A program made the translations under genes and the position numbers. Shown piece after piece: positions 1 through 7,417 of a stretch of 18,111 nucleotides of DNA. Source of the DNA: Alphaproteobacteria bacterium (lineage in GTDB: Bacteria > Pseudomonadota > Alphaproteobacteria > RF32 > CAG-239); the NCBI GenBank assembly GCA_017479785.1, contig JAFVBT010000034.1:1-18111 (forward strand), written 5' to 3'. Under the pieces are notes generated by a model that saw nothing but the letters and a program-made list of their open reading frames with translations, did not search any database and was not told where the DNA came from. The first letter of the stretch is position 1, and every line of letters begins with the position of its first letter.

Positions 1-260
1 GTAAATACGAAGTAAGTCCTTTTGCGCGGTGTACACAAACAGTGCATAAGAAACGGACAGCAAAGGCAACCGGCACGGCTTATGAGGAAAACTCGGATAA
101 CGTGGTAAATACGCCGTAAGCCGACTGTCGCAGTGTACACAAAAAAGTACATAAGAAACGGACAGCAAAGGCAACCGGCACGGCCTATGAGGAAAACTCG
201 GATAACGTGGTAAATACGCCGTAAGCCGACTGTCGCAGTGTACACAAAAAAGTACATAAG
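1..260. repeat. Tandem repeat array, 104/105-bp unit, about 2.5 copies, cut by the window edge
   Basis: Two full units are visible, at 31-134 (104 bp) and 135-239 (105 bp). They are preceded by the last 30 bp of a diverged unit (1-30) and followed by the first 21 bp of a further unit (240-260). The two full units are almost identical. They differ mainly in the A-rich stretch after the GTACAC at each unit start (positions 31, 135 and 240), where one base is gained, and by one C/T change. Each unit carries the segment GTAAGCCGACTGTC, which also forms the left arm of the terminal inverted repeat. On the + strand each unit holds a short open stretch ending in a stop (13-15 in the diverged copy, then about 118-120 and 223-225). 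The array could therefore derive from the 3' end of an upstream gene, but the changing phase makes coding unlikely. The array may continue to the left. Confidence 0.85.
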
Positions 261-273
261 ACAGTCGGCTTAC
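221..273. terminator. 14-bp inverted repeat / large hairpin downstream of the porin gene
   Basis: GTAAGCCGACTGTC at 221-234 is perfectly complementary to 260-273, with a 25-nt loop. Inside the loop, GTAC at 240-243 can pair with GTAC at 252-255. It lies 25 bp past the stop of the minus-strand porin gene, so it probably ends or protects that transcript. No U-tract follows the stem, so it is not a classical intrinsic terminator. A U-rich tract lies in the loop of the minus-strand RNA. The left arm belongs to the tandem repeat and the right arm is unique here. Confidence 0.55.
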
Positions 274-297
274 AAGTAGGTACCCGTTAGACGAGTT

Positions 298-1533
298 TTA
301 GAATTTGTATTGGTATTGGAAAGCAAACATATTACTATGATTGTGATATTTTGACTGCAAATCTGTTGAATCGTTGCGAACGCGCCCGTGCATCATAAAC
401 AAATGGGCATAACCGAAATCAAACTCATGATTACCCGTCATATAACTGAAACCGGCAGATGCCCAAAGACGATCTGAATCCGGAATACGATTGGTACGAT
501 ATGTATTGCTCGGTGTCGGAGATTGATCCCATGCAAGACCGGCGCGAAGCGTCCAATTATCGTTTAAATAATAATCCTGACCGAGAGCAAATGTCCACGC
601 ATCTTTCCACTTATAATCCACATCAAGATTTTTTCTTGCCGGCCAAGAAGTTTTTCCCGGAAAGACATAGAAACGATGCCATTGAACATATTTAACCGTG
701 AAGGAAGTACCCCATTTCGGTGCAAATTTATGATAACCGGATAAAATCCAGCTTGCCGGCAATTCCGGATCGGACATAGATTTGAATTTTCCGACAAATC
801 CCATTTGTTCATATATTTGTGCCCACACCGGATCACTGGCACTGACGTAGTGCTTACCATGTGTGTGTTGTGTGCTTTTGGCTCTATAAGATAAACCGAT
901 GCGAGAATCTTCATTAAATTCATATACGGCACCTAACTGATATGTATGAGACCAGCCTTTAACCTTAAAATCACTGTATACACCGCCTTGCATTGCATTA
1001 ACATTTGATGTCAATTGGCCTTTAATACGACGTATAATTCCGCTGACACCCAAAGACAATCCATTATCAAATCTGTATGCCACTGACAAGTTCCCGTCAA
1101 TCACTTCCAGTTCTGATTTACGAACACCCCCCATAGATTTTGTGGCGGCGTTACTGTCATGTTTATATTTTGTGGACAAACCATACGGCACATAAATACC
1201 GGCACCGAAAAACCATTTATTGTTTAAGTTATACTGTCCCATCAAACTCGGCATCGGTACAAAATAATCCATTTTATCCGTTCCGTATTTGCTTTTGGCC
1301 TTTGCCGCAATTTCTGTTAAGGTCACACCTGCTTGTACGCCGGAATATTTAACCAAAGTCATACCTGCCGGATTGTAACCCAATGCGGATAAATCATCAC
1401 CGACAACCCCCAAACCTGCAAAAGAACGTCCCAAACCGTTAGCGGAAAATTCGTTTAATTGGTAGCCGGCGGCATGCGCACTTGTTGCGCCAAGCAAAAG
1501 AGCCAAGGCCGACATTGCGTAGATCTTTTTCAT
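298..1533 (-). CDS. OmpP1/FadL-family outer-membrane transport protein
   Basis: This 411-residue outer-membrane beta-barrel is of the FadL/TodX type, a family that imports long-chain fatty acids or other hydrophobic compounds. The first 21 residues form a signal peptide (MKK, then a hydrophobic core, ending in AHA). The mature protein begins with AGYQLNEFSANGLGRSFAG, the family's N-terminal plug motif, followed by the NPAGM signature near residue 55. The rest is rich in alternating aromatic and polar strands and ends in a C-terminal Phe (QYKF), the BAM-recognition signature. The ATG at 1531-1533 is preferred because AGAGG sits 5 nt upstream. A GTG two codons earlier overlaps that ribosome site. 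The gene is monocistronic, divergent from the ATPase gene at 1754, with a hairpin behind it. The substrate cannot be read from sequence. Family assignment is firm. Confidence 0.9.
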   Translation of the reverse strand: MKKIYAMSALALLLGATSAHAAGYQLNEFSANGLGRSFAGLGVVGDDLSALGYNPAGMTLVKYSGVQAGVTLTEIAAKAKSKYGTDKMDYFVPMPSLMGQYNLNNKWFFGAGIYVPYGLSTKYKHDSNAATKSMGGVRKSELEVIDGNLSVAYRFDNGLSLGVSGIIRRIKGQLTSNVNAMQGGVYSDFKVKGWSHTYQLGAVYEFNEDSRIGLSYRAKSTQHTHGKHYVSASDPVWAQIYEQMGFVGKFKSMSDPELPASWILSGYHKFAPKWGTSFTVKYVQWHRFYVFPGKTSWPARKNLDVDYKWKDAWTFALGQDYYLNDNWTLRAGLAWDQSPTPSNTYRTNRIPDSDRLWASAGFSYMTGNHEFDFGYAHLFMMHGRVRNDSTDLQSKYHNHSNMFAFQYQYKF

Positions 1534-1753
1534 AGTCACCTCTTATAAATTAGTCCTGTTTCAGGCTAACCTGATGTTTCACAAAAATAAAGGTCAAATT
1601 GAGCAGCGTTACGGTTTCCCTAAAGATACCAATTAAATTTCGGGGCTTAAACATTTATAATATAGCATTTTGTTTGTGGATAACTTTGTTTAATGCAATT
1701 TTAATAAAATCATTGTAGAATAACACCAGAATTAATTTTGAAAGAGTAAAACA
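1534..1753. other. Divergent intergenic region between porin and PilT-like ATPase, with a consensus DnaA box
   Basis: This 220-bp AT-rich spacer must hold the start signals of both flanking genes. TGTGGATAA at 1675-1683 is the exact complement of the DnaA-box consensus TTATCCACA. A small inverted repeat CAGG-CTAA-CCTG (1562-1573) lies in the porin leader. A TAGAAT hexamer about 35 bp upstream of the ATPase start could be a -10 box, but I see no convincing -35. No small gene is apparent. Confidence 0.5.
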
Positions 1754-2710
1754 ATGGCAACAGTAAACGAAACGGAATTCTCGGATATATACATCATTCC
1801 TGACGGGACGGCCTATATTTGGGGACGCAAAACACCCAGCGGTTTAATTCAGGTTCAGCCGGACGATTATGATGAATTTTATCAAACCGTAAGAGATACT
1901 TATGATGGAGAAAATCCGAGCTATTTGGTAAAATATAAAGGACTAAACTATCGTGTGGAACGAACGGTAACACTAGACGGACAACAATATTGCGCCCGAA
2001 AAATGCCGCACACCGTTCCAGATATTAATAAACTCGGCATTGAAGAAAAACTGCTGAATTATTTAAAATCTCTCAGCGGTTGTTCCGGACTGATTTTATT
2101 GGCCGGTACCACGGGTTCGGGTAAAACAACAACATTATCCGCTTTATTGCGCGAATTTTTAATCCGCGACGGCGGTTATGCTTTCACTCTGGAAGATCCG
2201 GTTGAAATGCCGCTTGACGGAACATACCATACGGTAAACGGCGAATTGGGAATTTGCAAGCAAATGACACCGCCGGGCGGTTCATGGGAAGCCGGATTAA
2301 AATCCATGTTACGCTCAAAGCCGCGTTATGTGTATTTGGGTGAGATTCGCGATCCGGAAATTGCTTCCGAAGCTCTGCGCGCTGCAATTTCAGGCCACTT
2401 GGTATTGTCAACCATTCACGCCTCAACCGTAACCGATGCCATTCAATCCATCGTTAAATATGCGGCGGCGACGGGCATTTCCGAAGAAATGGCATTTGAC
2501 TTGGTTGGTAATGGCATTTTGGCGGTATTGCACCAAACACTTGTCGGTGTTCCGAAACGAGCCAAGCTGGAATACGTTTTTGCCAATCCGGACCCGACAC
2601 AAGGCGATCAGGTTCGCGGTATTGTCAAAAGCGGCAAGATGAACTTATCTACAACAATAGAATCTCAACGCATTCGTTTGAGCAGAGGTATATCCCTGTG
2701 GGATAAATAA
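1754..2710 (+). CDS. PilT/DotB-like secretion ATPase (T2SS/T4P/T4SS ATPase family)
   Basis: This 318-residue ATPase belongs to the GspE/PilT/VirB11 superfamily, whose hexamers power pilus retraction or assembly and type II/IV secretion. Visible motifs in order are an N-terminal PAS-like region (about 1-95), Walker A GTTGSGKTT (118-126), Asp box TLEDPVE (145-151), Walker B YVYLGEIRD (192-200) and His box GHLVLSTIHAS (214-224). The size and the short N-domain fit PilT or DotB/TraJ rather than GspE. No metal-binding Cys cluster as in GspE is seen. It is followed after 18 bp by a membrane-protein gene, so the pair probably forms an operon. No pilin, platform or other secretion gene is in the window. 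The ribosome site is a weak GAAAGAG. The superfamily is certain. The exact system is not. Confidence 0.85.
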   Translation: MATVNETEFSDIYIIPDGTAYIWGRKTPSGLIQVQPDDYDEFYQTVRDTYDGENPSYLVKYKGLNYRVERTVTLDGQQYCARKMPHTVPDINKLGIEEKLLNYLKSLSGCSGLILLAGTTGSGKTTTLSALLREFLIRDGGYAFTLEDPVEMPLDGTYHTVNGELGICKQMTPPGGSWEAGLKSMLRSKPRYVYLGEIRDPEIASEALRAAISGHLVLSTIHASTVTDAIQSIVKYAAATGISEEMAFDLVGNGILAVLHQTLVGVPKRAKLEYVFANPDPTQGDQVRGIVKSGKMNLSTTIESQRIRLSRGISLWDK

Positions 2711-2728
2711 TAAGAAAAGGATACAACA

Positions 2729-3289
2729 ATGGATACAAACGACGTAAAAAACGCTTCCGAAACGGCAAAAACAACGTTTCAAAGCATCAAGAGTATTTTA
2801 TCTGCTCTTAAAAATCGCAAATTTATAACCGCCGGCAAGGAATGCTGGGCTTGCGGGAAAAATGTATATGGCAAACGTTTAAAAGGTAAATATGTTGAGG
2901 TAAGAGGAAAAAAGATTCCGCTCACCGCAATAGTTGTTATCATTTTGCTCGGCCTGTACGTAATGTCATCCGGCGAAAAACCGAAAGAAATGCCATTAAC
3001 GGAAACAGCTTCCAGAGAACAAACAAATGTATTTAACCAAGACGGCATTAAAGTCTACGATATGCGTAAGTGTGATCAAGCTGCCTGCGGTTTATTGGAA
3101 AACGAAACAAACGAACCGATTGCTAAAATTATTATAACCGTTACATTTCATAATCCTCAAGGAAACCCTATTTACGAATCATCCGTAGAAGCCAATGATT
3201 TTCAAGAAATGGCTCGGATAAAATTCAATATTCCTTGTGAAGAAGATTTTGCATACTTCAAGCTGAAAGATGTTATTGTGCAAAAATAA
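2729..3289 (+). CDS. Single-pass membrane protein with FxLYD-like C-terminal domain
   Basis: I do not recognise a named family for the whole 186-residue protein. The N-terminal 60 residues are basic and hydrophilic and contain a CWAC pair (Cys39, Cys42). One membrane segment follows at about 64-80 (IPLTAIVVIILLGLYVM). The C-terminal part (about 105-186) reads like an FxLYD or immunoglobulin-like small domain: a strand ending in GLLENETNEP, then IIITVTFHNPQG and a final strand with FKLKDV. It contains Cys115, Cys120 and Cys170. The positive-inside rule puts the basic N-terminus in the cytoplasm and the C-domain in the periplasm. It starts 18 bp after the ATPase gene with AAAGGA upstream, so it is likely co-expressed and may be a membrane partner of the ATPase. 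That role is inferred from position only. Confidence 0.75.
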   Translation: MDTNDVKNASETAKTTFQSIKSILSALKNRKFITAGKECWACGKNVYGKRLKGKYVEVRGKKIPLTAIVVIILLGLYVMSSGEKPKEMPLTETASREQTNVFNQDGIKVYDMRKCDQAACGLLENETNEPIAKIIITVTFHNPQGNPIYESSVEANDFQEMARIKFNIPCEEDFAYFKLKDVIVQK

Positions 3290-3308
3290 AATTATTTAGA
3301 ACAAAAAA

Positions 3309-3342
3309 ATGCCCTTTATCGCTATGATAAAGGGTATTTTTT
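3309..3342. terminator. Bidirectional intrinsic terminator
   Basis: CCCTTTATC (3312-3320) pairs with GATAAAGGG (3326-3334) around a 5-nt loop. Six T follow on the + strand (3337-3342) and seven A precede the stem (3303-3309), giving a T-run on the minus strand. It therefore ends both the ATPase/membrane-protein operon and the convergent tolB transcript. Confidence 0.92.
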
Positions 3343-3353
3343 AATTAAGATTA

Positions 3354-4673
3354 TTACAGAGGCAACAACGGCGACCATGCCGGATCGGAAGCCTCCGACG
3401 GTGTGATAATACGGCGCTCGTTATAGCCGGTTAAATCAATCGTGTATAATCTGACCGGACTGCCGCGATCCTGACGGAAGAACATCAATACGCGTCCGTT
3501 CGGCGACCATGTCGGTCCTTCAACCAAAAATCCGTCTGCAAGCAAACGTTCGCCACTGCCGTCCGGTGCCATTACACCGATATAAAACGCACCATTGGCC
3601 ATTTTGGTAAAGGCAATATAATCACCGCGCGGTGACCATACAGGTGTGGCATAACGCCCTTTACCGAAGCTGATTCTTTCAACATTTCCGCCATCGGCAT
3701 CCATCACATAAAGTTGTTGATTGCCACCGCGGTCTGAATTGAACACAATCTTAGAACCGTCCGGCGAATAGCTTGCCGAAGTGTCAATCGCATTACCGAA
3801 AGTTATTTGCTTAATGCTCTTGGTACGCAAATTCATCTCATAAATATGTGTTGCACCTTTGTTTGCATAGCTCATCAAAACTTTAGAGCTGTCCGGCGAG
3901 AACACCGGTGCAAAGGTCATCCCCGGGAAATTACCCAGAACCTGACGACTGTTGCTCGTCAAATCCATCAAATATACGCGCGGATTATGACCGACATATT
4001 CCAAATAAGTGATTTTTTGCATATTCGGAGAAAAGCGCGGCGTTAATACCAAATTACGCCCGTCAGTTAAAAACTTATGATTTTCACCATCCTGATCCAT
4101 CATAGCTAACCGCTTCACACGCCTGGTTGTCGGGCCGCTTTCCGAAACATAGACAACACGCGTATTAAAATATCCCTTATCGCCGGTCAATCTTTCGTAG
4201 ATGGCATCGGCAACAACATGTGCGATTCGGCGCCAATTATCTTTGGTAGAAGTAAACGATTTACCCAAAAGTTGTTGTGATGCAGCCACATCCCACAATC
4301 TGAAATCAACTTTTAATTTTTCCCCCGGCAATTCGGTAATTTGACTTTGCACCAAAGCTTGTGCCTTAATGGCCTGCCAATCAACGAATTGCGGTCTCTG
4401 ATCAATAGAGGAAAGTGTTTCTATATAACTGTTCTGCGGAATAATTTTGAACAAACCGCTTCTATCTAAATCGGCAGAAATAACTTCGTGAATTTTATCC
4501 CCATAGTCACGACCTACCAACTTTGTGAATATGTTTGAACTTGAACCGATCATTTCCGGCAACGCAATAGGCATCGGATTGCGTGATGCACCGGTAACAT
4601 CAATTTCAAGTTCGGCACGCGCCGGAGAAGCCAATAAAGCCAACACGGCAGCTAATAAATACTTTATTTTCAT
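3354..4673 (-). CDS. tolB: TolB, periplasmic beta-propeller of the Tol-Pal system
   Basis: TolB is the periplasmic component of Tol-Pal, binding Pal and TolA and supporting outer-membrane constriction at division. From the ATG at 4671-4673 the protein has 439 residues, matching the usual length of about 430. Residues 1-20 are a signal peptide ending in ARA. Residues about 21-165 form the N-terminal alpha/beta domain. The rest is a beta-propeller with repeated SPDG/SPN blades (RFSPN, VFSPDSSKV, SYSPDGSKI, WSPRGDYI, WSPNGRVL, AWSPLLP). This start is chosen because GAGG lies 8 nt upstream and the signal peptide begins there. An upstream in-frame start would add 13 residues ahead of the signal. 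No tolQRA, pal or cpoB is adjacent, which is uncommon. It is transcribed alone and ends at a shared terminator. Confidence 0.95.
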   Translation of the reverse strand: MKIKYLLAAVLALLASPARAELEIDVTGASRNPMPIALPEMIGSSSNIFTKLVGRDYGDKIHEVISADLDRSGLFKIIPQNSYIETLSSIDQRPQFVDWQAIKAQALVQSQITELPGEKLKVDFRLWDVAASQQLLGKSFTSTKDNWRRIAHVVADAIYERLTGDKGYFNTRVVYVSESGPTTRRVKRLAMMDQDGENHKFLTDGRNLVLTPRFSPNMQKITYLEYVGHNPRVYLMDLTSNSRQVLGNFPGMTFAPVFSPDSSKVLMSYANKGATHIYEMNLRTKSIKQITFGNAIDTSASYSPDGSKIVFNSDRGGNQQLYVMDADGGNVERISFGKGRYATPVWSPRGDYIAFTKMANGAFYIGVMAPDGSGERLLADGFLVEGPTWSPNGRVLMFFRQDRGSPVRLYTIDLTGYNERRIITPSEASDPAWSPLLPL

Positions 4674-4710
4674 TGTGTACACCTCAAATAAACTGATTAA
4701 GAATACCCTC

Positions 4711-4739
4711 ACAATACTATTGATAAAAATAATAGTAAA
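4711..4739 (-). promoter_or_regulatory. Putative sigma70-type promoter of tolB
   Basis: Read on the minus strand, TTTACT (4734-4739) and TATTGT (4711-4716) are separated by 17 bp. Initiation would fall about 30 bp upstream of the tolB ATG. The match is moderate, in very AT-rich DNA. Confidence 0.35.
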
Positions 4740-4819
4740 GCAAAAAAAAATATAGACAACATATTATTTCGTTGACTTTTTATGTAAATTGTTTCACCTT
4801 CGTTTTAAAGAGGTGGATT

Positions 4820-5284
4820 ATGGACTTATCGGGTTTCAAAGCACAAATAAAACCATACAGTGCCGTCATGGGCATTGATTACGGTTCTAAGCGCATCGGT
4901 ATTGCCGTTTCCGATTTGTTGCAAAGCATTGCAACTTCTTATAAAATTTTATACCGAACTTCGTGGCAAAAAGATTTAGCGGAACTGAAGAAAATTATCA
5001 CCGAAAAGGAAATCGGCGGCATTATATACGGTCTGCCGTTACAAATGAACGGACTTGAAGGCGATATTGCCCGCGAAGTCAAAAAATTTGCCGAGAAACT
5101 TTATGCGGAAATTCCGCTGCCTTATACTTTTTGGGACGAAAGACTGTCTTCCGCCGCCATGGAAAAATTCCTCATTAACGAAGTTGACTTATCAAGGCAA
5201 AAACGGCAAAAAGTTTTGGACTCATCCGCCGCCGCCTACATTTTGCAAGGCGCCTTAGATGCCTTAAAATATCAAAGCAAATAA
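4820..5284 (+). CDS. ruvX: RuvX/YqgF family, putative Holliday-junction resolvase / pre-16S rRNA nuclease
   Basis: This 154-residue RNase H-fold nuclease belongs to the YqgF/RuvX family, essential in many bacteria and implicated in 16S rRNA 5'-end maturation. Family motifs are GIDYGSKRIGIAVSD (about 18-32, with the first catalytic Asp at 20), GLPLQMNG (71-78), DERLS (106-110) and DSSAA with the last acidic residue Asp134. The ATG at 4820 has AAGAGG 6 nt upstream. An in-frame start 48 bp earlier lacks a ribosome site and would add a hydrophobic extension, so it is rejected. It is divergent from tolB. Its stop codon ends at 5284 and the convergent malQ stop begins at 5286, leaving no terminator between them. 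Confidence 0.93.
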   Translation: MDLSGFKAQIKPYSAVMGIDYGSKRIGIAVSDLLQSIATSYKILYRTSWQKDLAELKKIITEKEIGGIIYGLPLQMNGLEGDIAREVKKFAEKLYAEIPLPYTFWDERLSSAAMEKFLINEVDLSRQKRQKVLDSSAAAYILQGALDALKYQSK

Positions 5285-5285
5285 A

Positions 5286-7415
5286 TCAACGTTTAATCGC
5301 CTGACGCGCACGCATAAACTCAGCATTTGTCGCAATATCTTCCAAACAAACCGGTAATTTACGCCGCCAGTTCGGATGCTTATCAACGTCTGTTCCCGGA
5401 AGATTTTGTAACACTTCTACTCCGAAAATATCTTCCAATTGTGCCAAATATACATTGCTGGCACTTGTGGAAACATAAGTTTCCACCGCTTCCGTCAAAC
5501 CGTTCGGATATCCTTCACCATAGATGCAATCACCTTGTCTCTGTTTGTCTTCAGGCCACACACCGCTGTAATCCAGCGCATTAAGTAAGCGACGGCGCTC
5601 ATCTTCACGCCCTTTATATTGATCTTGCCGTTCAGCCTCATCAAGCATCTTCAGATTATACATTGTTTCAATATCATAACCGAACCAACGCATTCTTAAA
5701 GGAGCCATATCATGCGTGCCGACCGAACTGAAAGTTTCTGTCGCAAAATCATACGGCATTCTGAAATCCCCGAAACCGTTCCAACGCTCTGCCCATAAAA
5801 CGCTCAAAGAATATATACCGCGTGCATGCAGTTTTTCAATAAAACCGTCCGGAACGTTGCCGATACTTTCACCGACAACCATACACTTGTTCAAATAGCT
5901 TTCCAGAGCCACAATACCGAGCATATCATCAAAATTGTAATAAACATATGTACCGTTTTCTTCTTTGTCCGGAATTATGTATAAACGCATTAAGCTCATT
6001 ACGTGATCAATACGCAATGTTCCCGCGCCCTCCATCGCCGCCCGCAGAACCTTAATAAACGGCCGATAAGCATTGGCTTTGAGCGTATACGGATTGAACG
6101 CACCTAATCCCCACTTTTGCCCTGTCGGGAAAAACACATCCGGCGGCGCACCGGCACCGCAATCTTTAATGAATAAATCACATCCGCTCCAAAGTTCGGC
6201 GCTGTCTTTACTTAACCCGACCGGTAAATCACGGTATAAGCCGATTTTCAATCCGCATTTTGCAACTTCTGCATAAACTTCTTGCAACTGTTTGTCTGCC
6301 ACATATTGCAAAAACTTAAAAAACGCAATTTCCGACTGATGTGATTTTTTGAAAGCTGTTACCGCAGCCGAATTCGGATTCTGCATTTCTTTCGGCCAAG
6401 AATTCAAGCCACCTTTAGATTCGGCATAATAATATGCATGTATGGCTTGGTAGGCTGCCAGATTGTCCAAATCATTTCCCTGTTTTTTGCAATAATTTTC
6501 ATATTCCTTATAGTCTTTAGATTTTGTATCCTTTTTAAATTCCTCATAAATCTGTCGTAAAACGCTTATTTTTAAATTATAGACACCGGTATAATCAATG
6601 TTTTTCGTTTGGCGCAGATGCACAATTTCGCTTTCTTTTCCCTTAATATATTCCGCTTTAAAACCAACAACTTTTTCCACATCAATATAAATCGGATTTA
6701 GAAACAACCTGCTGACAGAAGAATACGGACTGGCATTTTCCGGCCGGTCATGCACCAACACATTTAACGGGTTTAAGCCGATAACATCAGCTCCTTGTGA
6801 GCGGCAAAAACAAACAAAGTTTTTCAAATCGGTAAAATCACCGACACCCCAATTCCGCCGACTTGTTAGAGAATACAGCTGAACGGCAAATCCCCATAGT
6901 TTTTGATGTTGCAAAACCTCGGGAATATAACATTTATCCGGCGTTACGGCCAACACACTGCAACTTGTTTTTTTACCGCAACATATTTCCAGATTATAAT
7001 ATTGCGGTAACATATCCGTCGTAATCTTAATTTGCAACTTTTTATACATAACCGAACCGCGTTTTTTCGTTTCCGCTTCACAAACAGTATAATCTACCTC
7101 TAAAGCATTTCCTTGAAAATCGGTAACAGTCAGTTCAAAACTACTGATATCATCTTCTTTCAAAACCGCATCAAAGGATTTATCATTTTGCCGCACCACA
7201 TATATCGGCTCTAATGCATATTGCCAACGCCGGTTTTCTATTTTTTCCAACAACTCGGCACTGTCAGCAATATCTTTAAGAGGATATCCCAAATAGTTTA
7301 CCATTTTGAGCAAAACTTCATCATCAACATTATACTGTTTTTGATTCTGCGCCGCATCATAAAATGTTTTGGCAATACCCAATTTTTGCAATAATAAACT
7401 CCAACTGTCTTGCAT
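5286..7415 (-). CDS. malQ: 4-alpha-glucanotransferase (amylomaltase, GH77)
   Basis: MalQ transfers alpha-1,4-glucan segments between malto-oligosaccharides, here probably recycling short chains released from glycogen. The 709-residue protein matches the length of the Escherichia coli type, with an extra N-terminal domain (about 1-170) before the barrel. The barrel starts around LWGFAVQLYSLTSRRNWGVGDF. Catalytic residues are Asp470 in RIDHVMSLMRLY, Glu516 in GESIGNVP and Asp569 in GTHDMAPLR. The ATG at 7413-7415 is chosen because GGAGAG lies 7 nt upstream, inside the end of glgX. It begins 2 bp after the glgX stop, so the two are probably translationally coupled. An earlier in-frame start at 7460 would overlap glgX by 43 bp without a better site. 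It is the last gene of the glycogen operon. Confidence 0.95.
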   Translation of the reverse strand: MQDSWSLLLQKLGIAKTFYDAAQNQKQYNVDDEVLLKMVNYLGYPLKDIADSAELLEKIENRRWQYALEPIYVVRQNDKSFDAVLKEDDISSFELTVTDFQGNALEVDYTVCEAETKKRGSVMYKKLQIKITTDMLPQYYNLEICCGKKTSCSVLAVTPDKCYIPEVLQHQKLWGFAVQLYSLTSRRNWGVGDFTDLKNFVCFCRSQGADVIGLNPLNVLVHDRPENASPYSSVSRLFLNPIYIDVEKVVGFKAEYIKGKESEIVHLRQTKNIDYTGVYNLKISVLRQIYEEFKKDTKSKDYKEYENYCKKQGNDLDNLAAYQAIHAYYYAESKGGLNSWPKEMQNPNSAAVTAFKKSHQSEIAFFKFLQYVADKQLQEVYAEVAKCGLKIGLYRDLPVGLSKDSAELWSGCDLFIKDCGAGAPPDVFFPTGQKWGLGAFNPYTLKANAYRPFIKVLRAAMEGAGTLRIDHVMSLMRLYIIPDKEENGTYVYYNFDDMLGIVALESYLNKCMVVGESIGNVPDGFIEKLHARGIYSLSVLWAERWNGFGDFRMPYDFATETFSSVGTHDMAPLRMRWFGYDIETMYNLKMLDEAERQDQYKGREDERRRLLNALDYSGVWPEDKQRQGDCIYGEGYPNGLTEAVETYVSTSASNVYLAQLEDIFGVEVLQNLPGTDVDKHPNWRRKLPVCLEDIATNAEFMRARQAIKR

Positions 7416-7417
7416 AT

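Noticed and set aside
1..257. Minus-strand reading frame open from an ATG at 257 to the window edge, with a repeating 35-residue unit because the repeat is 105 bp.
   Set aside because: There is no ribosome site before the ATG, the frame is lost at the 104-bp unit, and the composition looks like translated non-coding repeat.
4772..4819. Longer starts for ruvX (4772), tolB (4712), malQ (7460), glgB (11800) and mtaB (15100).
   Set aside because: None has a ribosome site, and each extends beyond the family's normal N-terminus or in front of a signal peptide. The internal starts have good Shine-Dalgarno sequences.
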